From an uncultured Sutterella sp. (GTDB taxonomy: Bacteria > Pseudomonadota > Gammaproteobacteria > Burkholderiales > Burkholderiaceae_F): 6,476 nucleotides of DNA. Location: NCBI GenBank assembly GCA_900770335.1, contig CAAGKD010000038.1, positions 1 to 6,476 of the forward strand, given 5' to 3'. The position numbers and the translations under genes were made by a program. The notes below the pieces were generated by a model that worked only from the letters and a program-made list of their open reading frames with translations, did not search any database and had not been told where the DNA came from. Each line of letters opens with the position of its first letter. Position 1 is the first letter of the stretch. Positions 1 to 5,162 of this stretch are shown in pieces.

Positions 1-453
1 CTCGGCCTCAAGCTCATGGAGGGCATCGTCTCCGAGGCCCGCTCCGTAGAGGAGCTCGCCCGAGGCATGAGCGTGCCCGCCAGGCGCCTGCGCGAGACGC
101 TCGAGAAGTACAACCGCTCCGTCAAAAGCGGCTGGGACGAGGAGTTCGGCCGTCCCATGCGGGCGATGACGATCGACACGCCTCCCTTCTTCTACGGCCG
201 GGAGATCTTTTCGTTGCACTACTCCTGCGGCGGAATTGCGATCACCGCCCGCGCCGAGGTCATCGACGGCGAGGAGCGCCCCGTGCCGGGGCTCTACGCC
301 GCCGGCGAAACCACCGGGGGCGTGCACGGGAAGGTGCGCGTGGGCGGGTGCGGGCTCGTCGACGCCATGGTGTTCGGCGACGTCGCCGGCCGCGAGGCCG
401 CCGCCTTCGCCGCAGCGGCAGGCTCCTCGCTCTCCGCCGCGCGCGGCCGATGA
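1..453 (+). CDS. FAD-dependent reductase, fumarate/urocanate reductase superfamily (C-terminal part, 5' end outside window)
   Basis: This is the C-terminal ~150 residues of an FAD_binding_2 flavoprotein. The reading frame is open from base 1 and ends at TGA 451-453, so the start lies upstream. The visible part holds the end of the capping/substrate region followed by the last FAD-binding segment GLYAAGETTGGVHG (codons about 289-330). The motif HYSCGG (His codon 217-219) matches the HxTMGG motif of Shewanella flavocytochrome c3, where His504 binds a substrate carboxylate. HGKVRVGG (Arg codon 337-339) matches HGANRLGG, which carries Arg544. Both substrate-clamping residues are therefore present, as in reductases of unsaturated carboxylates such as fumarate or urocanate. 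The C-terminus ends in an Ala/Ser-rich tail without a further domain. Export and haem content cannot be judged because the N-terminus is missing. The family assignment is firm; the substrate is unknown. Confidence 0.9.
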   Translation, partial: LGLKLMEGIVSEARSVEELARGMSVPARRLRETLEKYNRSVKSGWDEEFGRPMRAMTIDTPPFFYGREIFSLHYSCGGIAITARAEVIDGEERPVPGLYAAGETTGGVHGKVRVGGCGLVDAMVFGDVAGREAAAFAAAAGSSLSAARGR

Positions 454-550
454 GCTCAAGGCCTCGGCGCGCCGCCCCGTCCAAGCCCTCGCCCAAGGGC
501 GTCGCCCGCTTGAGGACGCACCGTTCAAGTGCAAAGACATTTTCCAGGCC

Positions 551-564
551 TTGATCATCATCAA
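551..564. promoter_or_regulatory. FNR/Anr-type binding site (perfect consensus)
   Basis: TTGATCATCATCAA is an exact match to the FNR consensus TTGAT-N4-ATCAA. FNR is the oxygen-sensing iron-sulfur regulator that activates anaerobic respiration genes. The site lies in an intergenic region and the next gene on the + strand is an anaerobic-type tetraheme cytochrome, which fits. Its centre (557.5) would place a class II start near base 599, but the -10 hexamer expected there (about 587-592, GCGCCT) is poor. The transcript start is therefore uncertain and would leave a leader of roughly 280 bases. The site is symmetric, so direction is inferred from gene context. Confidence 0.65.
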
Positions 565-671
565 TGAATGAACGGTCCTTGAGACAGCGCCTTTTGAGGA
601 GCGTTCTCCGGCAGGTCAGTTTCGAGCCTTCCCAATGCATTGAAAACGGAGGAAATGTTTTGTTCTTCTCA

Positions 672-697
672 GGGTTTAGTCCTATGGAACTAAGCCC
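672..697 (+). other. stem-loop 1 of a hairpin cluster
   Basis: GGGTTTAGT (672-680) pairs with ACTAAGCCC (689-697) over 9 base pairs, one of them G-U, around the 8-base loop CCTATGGA. It directly abuts the next palindrome. It may be part of a structured leader or of a transcript end. No U-run follows. Confidence 0.5.
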
Positions 698-719
698 TTC
701 GGCGAGGCGCCTCGCCGAA
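698..719. other. 22-bp perfect palindrome / stem-loop 2
   Basis: The half-site TTCGGCGAGGC (698-708) is followed immediately by its exact reverse complement (709-719). As RNA it would form a strong GC-rich hairpin (9 pairs with a 4-base turn). No U-run follows on either strand, so it is not a canonical intrinsic terminator. It could also be a dimeric-protein operator or an mRNA-stabilising structure. Confidence 0.55.
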
Positions 720-732
720 TGAGGGGTTTCCC

Positions 733-769
733 GCAACCTCCCGCGGATACCTCCCGCGGGAGGTGTTGC
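733..769. other. mutually exclusive hairpins with direct repeat / stem-loop 3
   Basis: The 11-base sequence ACCTCCCGCGG occurs twice, at 736-746 and 749-759. The second copy lies in the perfect 16-bp palindrome ACCTCCCGCGGGAGGT (749-764). The first copy, as part of GCAACCTCCCGCGG (733-746), can instead pair with 754-769, giving a 14-pair stem with a 2-base bulge and a 7-base loop. The two folds compete for the same right arm. Only two T residues follow before an A-run, so termination is not clear from sequence. Confidence 0.5.
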
Positions 770-883
770 TTAAAAAGGCCTTAACTTAGGATGCGCTCCA
801 AGGTCAACGAACAAGACCTTCTCAATCGGCTCGGACTCGATCCCCTGATGAGACCCGACCAACCCCAATAAGAGAAAACCAAG

Positions 884-1228
884 ATGACCCTGAAGCCAGC
901 ATTCTGCGGCCTCGTCGCCGCCGCGGCCCTCGCCTTCGCCGGCGCCTCCTTCGCCGCCATGCCCTCGAAGATCAACGGCCCGCATGCGTCCCTGCCCTGC
1001 ACGACCTGCCACGTTAACAACGAGCTCAAGGCCCCCTCGAAGGAAGCCTGCCTCGGCTGCCACCAGTCCTACGCCAAGCTCGCCGAGCGCACCGCCAAGC
1101 TCAACCCGAATCCGCACATGAACCACCGCGGCGAGCAGAACTGCTCGAACTGCCACAGCCTGCACGCCAAGAGCCGCTTTGAGTGCAACGACTGCCACAA
1201 CTTCAACATCAAGATGAAGGCTGAGTAA
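884..1228 (+). CDS. periplasmic tetraheme cytochrome c (flavocytochrome c3 haem-domain type)
   Basis: This 114-residue protein carries electrons to the flavoprotein encoded 4 bases downstream. Residues 1 to about 25 form a Sec signal peptide: Lys at 4, an Ala/Leu/Phe-rich core, and likely cleavage near ASFA-A. The mature part has exactly four CXXCH haem c motifs: CTTCH (39-43), CLGCH (56-60), CSNCH (87-91) and CNDCH (101-105). Further histidines at 34, 78, 81 and 94 are candidate distal haem ligands. This spacing and size match the tetrahaem domain fused to the flavin domain in Shewanella Fcc3; here it is a separate protein. Haem attachment requires Ccm machinery outside the window. The start at ATG 884 has only a weak purine-rich ribosome site (AAGAGA, about 869-875). 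The gene is likely controlled from the upstream FNR site. The family is certain; the partner is inferred from adjacency. Confidence 0.93.
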   Translation: MTLKPAFCGLVAAAALAFAGASFAAMPSKINGPHASLPCTTCHVNNELKAPSKEACLGCHQSYAKLAERTAKLNPNPHMNHRGEQNCSNCHSLHAKSRFECNDCHNFNIKMKAE

Positions 1229-1232
1229 GAAA

Positions 1233-2771
1233 ATGGCTGACAAGATCCTTTCCCGCCGCTCCTTCCTCGGCGCCGCCGCCGCTTCCGCCGCTGCCGCCGC
1301 CGCTCCGCTCGCCCACGCCGCGAGCCGCAACAACGAACTGCCCGCCAAGTGGGACATCGAGACCGACGTGGTCGTTCTCGGCTGCGGCGGCGCCGGCCTG
1401 ATGGCCGCCTGCCAGGCCTTCGACCGCGGCGCCAAGGTCGAGATCTTCGACAAGGGCCTCTCGCCCTTCCACACCGGCACGAACCTCTGCGGCGGCCTCT
1501 TCACCGCCTGCGGCTCGCGCCTGCAGAAGTCCGATCCGAAGATCAAGGACGACTGGAAGGCCTTCGCCGACGACATCATCGCCTACGGCGAGCACATGTC
1601 CCTCAAGGAGCCGGTCTACGGCTTCACGAAGCACTCCGGCGAAGCCTTCGACTGGCTTGAGGACCACGGCCTCGCCAAGCACCACCTCGAGCCCTACGCC
1701 GGCCACAGCAACATCCGCGCCCACCGCCAGGACTCCTTCAAGGGCCGCGACTACATCGAGGTCCTCACCAAGGAGATCGCCGCCCGCAAGCTCGAGATCC
1801 ATCACAGCTGCGGCTTGTCGAAGTTCTTCTTCGACGAGAAGGAGAACCGCGTGATCGGCGTTGAGTGCGGCACGGGCGACAAGAGAATCACCTGCCGCGC
1901 CCGCATGGGCGTCGTCATGGCCACCGGCGGCATCACCGGCACGGCCGAGTCCCTCGACTTCTGGGTTCCGTCCGTCGCCGGCAAGGGCGTCGTGATCGGC
2001 GGCCCGTGCAACACGGGCGAGGCGATGCGCATCGCCGTGCGCGACCTCGGCACGCCCCTCTCGCACATGCAGTACATCGCCTCCTACCCCTGCGGCATCG
2101 TCGTCAACGGCCGCTCGGGCCCGTACTGCCGCTGGTGGTTCATCTCCAACAACGGCGGCATCCTGATCAACAAGAACGGCCAGCGCTTCATCACGGAGAA
2201 GGAAGGCATCTGCCACGTCACGCCGAAGCTCGCCGGCAATCCTGACGGCTGCCACTACATCCTCGCCGACGACGAGACCTGGAAGCGCACCCTCACGAAG
2301 ATCAAGCTCTCCGCCCTGGTGGGCCTGCCCTCCTGGACCGAGGAGCGCGTCCTCGCCGAGTTCGACAAGGGCGAGAACCTCTGGAAGGCCGACACGATCG
2401 ACGAGCTCTGCAAGAAGTCCGGCGTCAACGCCGAGAACCTCAAGAAGCAGCTCGAGATCTGGAACAAGGCCGTCGAGACCAAGGTCGACAACCAATTCGG
2501 CCGCACCGACCAGCAGTGGAAGCTCGAGAAGGGCCCGTGGCGCATGATCCGCATGTTCCCGTGGAACAACCTCTCCTGCGGCGGCGTTCGCGTCACCGAG
2601 CAGTTCCAGGTCCTCGGCTGGGACAACAAGCCGATCAACGGCTTCTACGCCGCCGGCGAGACGGTTGCTGGCGTTCACGGCGCCTTCTACTGCGGCGGCA
2701 ACGCCTGCGGCTTCGCCCACACCTCCGGCTTCATGGCCGGCCGCTACGTGACGGGCTACAAGGAGGCCTGA
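1233..2771 (+). CDS. Tat-exported FAD-dependent oxidoreductase (split flavocytochrome c flavin subunit) with atypical active site
   Basis: This 512-residue periplasmic flavoprotein probably acts as terminal reductase fed by the tetraheme cytochrome. Residues 1-30 are a twin-arginine signal (SRRSFLG at 7-13, Ala-rich core, AHA cleavage site). The FAD Rossmann motif VVVLGCGGAG is at 46-55 with acidic D73, the ATGG segment at 230-233, and the C-terminal FAD segment GFYAAGETVAGVHG at 470-483. Length and domain order match FAD_binding_2 reductases without a haem domain; there is no CXXCH. Compared from memory with Shewanella Fcc3, the catalytic positions are changed: H365 to Y285, T377/E378 to W301/W302, R381 to S305, R402 to I326, H504 to N446 and R544 to Y486. 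It is therefore unlikely to be a fumarate reductase. Tyr at the R544 position recalls the YPGxG tyrosine of 3-ketosteroid dehydrogenases. The 4-base spacing after the cytochrome implies co-transcription and translational coupling. The substrate is unknown. Confidence 0.92.
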   Translation: MADKILSRRSFLGAAAASAAAAAAPLAHAASRNNELPAKWDIETDVVVLGCGGAGLMAACQAFDRGAKVEIFDKGLSPFHTGTNLCGGLFTACGSRLQKSDPKIKDDWKAFADDIIAYGEHMSLKEPVYGFTKHSGEAFDWLEDHGLAKHHLEPYAGHSNIRAHRQDSFKGRDYIEVLTKEIAARKLEIHHSCGLSKFFFDEKENRVIGVECGTGDKRITCRARMGVVMATGGITGTAESLDFWVPSVAGKGVVIGGPCNTGEAMRIAVRDLGTPLSHMQYIASYPCGIVVNGRSGPYCRWWFISNNGGILINKNGQRFITEKEGICHVTPKLAGNPDGCHYILADDETWKRTLTKIKLSALVGLPSWTEERVLAEFDKGENLWKADTIDELCKKSGVNAENLKKQLEIWNKAVETKVDNQFGRTDQQWKLEKGPWRMIRMFPWNNLSCGGVRVTEQFQVLGWDNKPINGFYAAGETVAGVHGAFYCGGNACGFAHTSGFMAGRYVTGYKEA

Positions 2772-2802
2772 TTCCCCTTTGAGGAGTCGGACCTGATTCT
2801 CC

Positions 2803-2834
2803 GGGGAGGCCCAGGCCTCGCGCCTGAGCTCCCC
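2803..2834 (+). other. stem-loop after the flavoprotein stop
   Basis: GGGGAG (2803-2808) pairs with CTCCCC (2829-2834). Inside it CAGGC (2812-2816) pairs with GCCTG (2822-2826) around the loop CTCGC. It lies 31 bases after the stop codon and just before the stronger terminator, and may protect the mRNA 3' end. Confidence 0.4.
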
Positions 2835-2846
2835 TGAAGAGAGTCA

Positions 2847-2891
2847 AAACGAAGGCCCGGATTCGCGAAATGCGGATCCGGGCTTTCGTTT
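2847..2891. terminator. strong bidirectional intrinsic terminator
   Basis: The arm AAACGAAGGCCCGGAT (2847-2862) pairs with ATCCGGGCTTTCGTTT (2876-2891) over 16 base pairs with one G-U pair and a 13-base loop. On the + strand the hairpin ends in TTTCGTTT; on the - strand it ends in a GTTTT run. It sits between the convergent flavoprotein gene (+) and the broken ATPase/nuclease gene (-), so it can end transcripts from both sides. Confidence 0.85.
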
Positions 2892-2916
2892 GCATCAGGG
2901 GAGCGCCCTCTCGATT

Positions 2917-3297
2917 TCAGCGCCCGAAAGCCTCGATCATGGCAGGCTCCATCCCGCAAAAAACGACGGCCGCCCGGATGAGACCCGGGAGCTCTCGCAT
3001 GTTGTCCGCGGATGCGTACCGCTCCAGCTGAGCGCGCGCAGCCTCAAGCGCTTCACGCGCATTCAATTCCGACCGCTCGCGGCTTGACCGGCTTGAGCTC
3101 GAAGACGCAGGGAACGTCGAGCCGCCTGTTGGTCAGCACGAGATCCGCACAGCCCTTTCTTTTCTCCGCGAGTCTCGAGCTCGGCGCTCACCCTAGAAGC
3201 TCGTCTCAAGCCTGACCGTCATCACGAGAGCCGTCTGGAACAACTTTTGGCAGTCCGTCCTTCCTTTTGGAACGCCTGATCCCTTCTCGCTGCGATC
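2917..3297 (-). pseudogene. remnant of the C-terminal PD-(D/E)XK nuclease domain of the ATPase gene
   Basis: Read on the - strand past the ATPase stop (TGA at 3298-3300), the sequence continues to resemble the PDDEXK_9 domain that normally follows an AAA-ATPase_like domain. In the ATPase frame it reads through LFQTALVMTVRLETSF until TAG (3193-3195). It then resumes in another frame with GCADLVLTNRRLDVPCVFEL and a following Lys; this gives the nuclease D (codon 3143-3145) and the ExK motif (E at 3098-3100, K at 3092-3094). After about 3062 it returns to the ATPase frame with NAREALEAARAQLERYA, then AAVVFCGMEPAMIEAFGR, to TGA at 2917-2919. There are thus two in-frame stops and two compensating frame changes. 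The restored protein would be about 560-585 residues, normal for the family. This is decay rather than a short gene; sequencing error cannot be excluded but would need several events. Confidence 0.75.
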
Positions 3298-4596
3298 TCA
3301 GGCGCCCGCAACCTCTGCGGCTATGCCGCCGATCAGCTTCTCGGCGGTGCGGTTCGGGACGACGAGGTGAACGCCCGTGCTCTGACCGGAGCCGGGCGCG
3401 AGCGTGAGGCCGCCCCCGTAGAAAAAGGCGGAAAGCAGGTCCAGACGCGTGATGCGGCAGTCCGCGTCAAGGCGGATCGAGTCGGAGAGGACGTCGATCG
3501 TGAATCCCCGTCCCGAAGCGATCCCTTCGGCGATCGCGCCTGCGGTGCGCTCTCCGGCGAGCTCGAGGAGCCCGCGAATGCGCGCGGGAGCCATCGGAAA
3601 GGCTTCCTCGGCGGGCAGCGCGTCCTTGGGCAGCGTTGTGGCTCCGTCGGCGAGGAGCCGGTCGAGGGCGGAGAGGAAGAGCCCGGGGCACAGAAGCGCC
3701 TCGCCCCCTGCGTTCGTGAAGCGGTACCCCCCGCAGCTCTCGCGCAGCAGCCTGTACACATGGTCGGAGAGAACGCGCCCCTCGGAGTCGTTGCGAAGCC
3801 GCAGCGTCTCGCCGATGAGGTCCCTCGCCTCTCTTTCGGAGAGCCCGAGCATGCGCGCGAACGCCGGATCGGCCGAGAGATTCGTCACCAGGATGTCGCC
3901 CAGGGCCAGGGGCTCCACGCCCGTGATGAAGATGCTCCGGATGACGCCGTACTCGGCCGTGGCGTCGGCGTAAAGGGCCGTATGGAAGCTCTCGAGCCAG
4001 CCGCCCCGCATCATGAGGATGCGGCAGACCGGGGGATTCTCGACGAGGAGGCGCTTCAGGAACTGATCATAAGCGTCGATGAGCACGATGATGGTGCGAA
4101 GCGAAGCCGTGCGGGCGGAGCGCTCGAGTGCGATGAAGTCGCCGATGAGAAGCGACGGAAGCGGGTGCTCGCGCGCAAGGAGCGCCTCTCCCCCGGGAAC
4201 GGGATATTTCGCGAGGAAGTTTCGGATGCTCTCCCGGAGCGCTTGGGTGAAGCGGTCCTTGACGGAGACCGCGCCCGTTTCGTCCTGGGCGATGCGCGAG
4301 AAGTCAAGCCGCAGAACCCGCAGGGCCGGCGTCAGGGACGAAGCCGCGCCGAAGCCTTCGGCGCCCTCGATGCACGTAGAGAGGATCCGCGTGAAGGCGG
4401 TCTTTCCAAAGCCGTTGGGCCGAAGAAAGAGCATTCGCCTCGTGCCGCTGTCGCGCATCGACGAAAGCGCGCGAAGCCATGCCGCGCCGGCCGCGAGACC
4501 GGATGCGGCGCTTGAAATCGATCCGGTGAAGCGCCTGCGCGCATCATCGGCGGAGAATGCTGTTGGCGTGCTTATGGGAACGTCGCTGCTTTCCAC
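3298..4596 (-). CDS. AAA-ATPase-like protein (AAA-ATPase_like / PD-(D/E)XK family), truncated before its nuclease domain
   Basis: This is the still-open part of a gene of the AAA-ATPase_like + PDDEXK_9 family, whose cellular role is poorly known (often discussed as mobile or selfish nuclease-ATPases). Numbered from the chosen start, it has a Walker A-like motif RPNGFGKT (about 59-66; the family norm is RPRRFGKS), a Walker B-like IIVLIDAYD (about 169-177) and the family-typical FITGV (about 223-227). The usual LIDEYD is LIDAYD here, losing the acidic residue after Asp. The N-terminal YVDKT motif common in the family is not seen. The start is GTG 4596, preceded at 9 bases by AAGGA; this gives 432 residues. 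A TTG at 4668 would add 24 residues but has no ribosome site. The frame ends at TGA 3298-3300, immediately before the decayed nuclease. The product is probably non-functional or an ATPase-only remnant. Confidence 0.7.
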   Translation of the reverse strand: MESSDVPISTPTAFSADDARRRFTGSISSAASGLAAGAAWLRALSSMRDSGTRRMLFLRPNGFGKTAFTRILSTCIEGAEGFGAASSLTPALRVLRLDFSRIAQDETGAVSVKDRFTQALRESIRNFLAKYPVPGGEALLAREHPLPSLLIGDFIALERSARTASLRTIIVLIDAYDQFLKRLLVENPPVCRILMMRGGWLESFHTALYADATAEYGVIRSIFITGVEPLALGDILVTNLSADPAFARMLGLSEREARDLIGETLRLRNDSEGRVLSDHVYRLLRESCGGYRFTNAGGEALLCPGLFLSALDRLLADGATTLPKDALPAEEAFPMAPARIRGLLELAGERTAGAIAEGIASGRGFTIDVLSDSIRLDADCRITRLDLLSAFFYGGGLTLAPGSGQSTGVHLVVPNRTAEKLIGGIAAEVAGA

Positions 4597-4605
4597 GGAA
4601 CGTTT

Positions 4606-4610
4606 TCCTT
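4606..4610 (-). promoter_or_regulatory. ribosome binding site deciding the ATPase start
   Basis: On the - strand AAGGA lies 9 bases before GTG at 4594-4596. The more upstream TTG at 4666-4668 is preceded by CAGTCCTAAAC with no Shine-Dalgarno match. The GTG is therefore the better start. Confidence 0.5.
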
Positions 4611-4768
4611 TCCAGTCCTTCGTTGAGGCGAAAACCTCACTCGGAGCGAGGGAGTCGATTCCAATCAAGTTTAGGACTGAATGCGGTCCGCGTCATCCTC
4701 CAAAAGACGCATCCATAGGGAAAACCTCATGACGTTTGTCCTATTCGCCGACCCGCGAAAGAGGCGGA

Positions 4769-4777
4769 GGGGGGGGG
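4769..4777. repeat. homopolymeric tract of nine G
   Basis: Nine consecutive G residues on the + strand. Tracts of this length are prone to slippage and act as phase-variation switches in some bacteria. This one is not inside a recognised gene; it lies about 170-180 bases upstream of the ATPase GTG. Confidence 0.6.
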
Positions 4778-4997
4778 TGCGAAGCCTCGCTTGTCATTGA
4801 GTCGCCGATGCGCGAGCGCACGTGACGCTTCAAGCGCAGCCGGCGCAGGCGAGCCAGCCTGAGCTCCTGCTTCATGTCCAGTCCTGGCATCGCCTTCGAC
4901 ATGCCTTCATTGCAAAGAAAGCCGGACAGACGGGCGAAGAAGGCGCTTTTCGCGGCCGAATCGGCGGGCGGGGACGGCCCGATGAAGGACGCCCGCA

Positions 4998-5024
4998 CCT
5001 TCAAGACCTTCAAGACTTTCAGGT
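4998..5024. repeat. short 9-base tandem repeat
   Basis: CCTTCAAGA occurs at 4998-5006 and 5007-5015 and is followed by a degenerate third unit, CTTTCAGGT (5016-5024). No function is evident. Confidence 0.5.
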
Positions 5025-5127
5025 CCTGCAGCTGCGGGCGCAGTCGGAAGCCGGGATTTGCGCATCAGCGCGACCCGCAAGGCTCCTGCAAGAGAGAAGG
5101 AGCGGACCGTTGGCGAGAATGCCGCGC

Positions 5128-5158
5128 AGGCTACGCGGCGAGCGTGCGCCGCAAGCCT
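5128..5158 (-). terminator. stem-loop just after the substrate-binding protein stop (weak terminator candidate)
   Basis: On the - strand, four bases after the stop codon, AGGCT and GCGGCG pair with CGCCGC and AGCCT (11 pairs, a small 1x2 internal loop, 6-base apical loop CACGCT). No U-run follows, so it may act with Rho, or as a 3' stabiliser, rather than as a classical terminator. Confidence 0.4.
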
Positions 5159-5162
5159 GAGG

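Larger units (their letters stand above)
454..883. other. 430-base intergenic regulatory region
   Basis: This gap lies between the first flavoprotein and the tetraheme cytochrome, both on the + strand. No convincing protein gene is visible. It contains a perfect FNR-type site (551-564), a 10-base palindrome CAATGCATTG (633-642), three consecutive stem-loops (672-697, 698-719, 733-769) and some A/T-rich stretches (about 530-570 and 640-690) that contrast with the GC-rich genes. Promoter hexamers are poor. The best pair I found is TTGTTC (660-665), 17 bases, then TATGGA (683-688), which matches consensus at only half the positions. The gap probably carries the end of the upstream transcript and the promoter and leader of the cytochrome-flavoprotein unit. 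Confidence 0.6.
4669..5162. other. about 500 bases without a recognisable gene
   Basis: This lies between the ATPase remnant and the substrate-binding protein gene, both on the - strand. Several frames stay open for 80-110 codons on both strands, as expected in GC-rich DNA, but none gives a product I recognise or has a good ribosome site. One - strand stretch (5013 down to TAG 4741-4743) is in the same frame as the ATPase and could be a decayed 5' part, but its predicted protein looks non-biological: PPPPP from the C run, and repeated LKV. The region contains a 9-G tract (4769-4777), a 9-base tandem repeat (4998-5024) and a hairpin just after the transporter gene (5128-5158). Confidence 0.55.

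Noticed and set aside
454..514. Long-range pairing CTCAAG (455-460) with CTTGAG (509-514) as a terminator for the first gene
   Set aside because: Only six pairs with a large interior and no U-run. Not supported as a terminator.
260..736. A 158-codon Arg-rich frame on the - strand across the first gene's end and the intergenic region
   Set aside because: Arg-repeat composition, no ribosome site, and overlap with the conserved C-terminus of the flavoprotein. Treated as a GC shadow.
1209..2720. A 503-codon open frame antisense to the flavoprotein
   Set aside because: Its product is a low-complexity Ala/Val/Glu/Leu/Gly chain. It is the mirror of a GC-rich gene with G/C third positions and matches no family. 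The + strand product has clear domains.
3367..4515. A 382-codon + strand open frame antisense to the ATPase remnant
   Set aside because: The product is rich in Arg, Gly, Glu and Ala with no recognisable motif, while the - strand shows Walker-type and family motifs.
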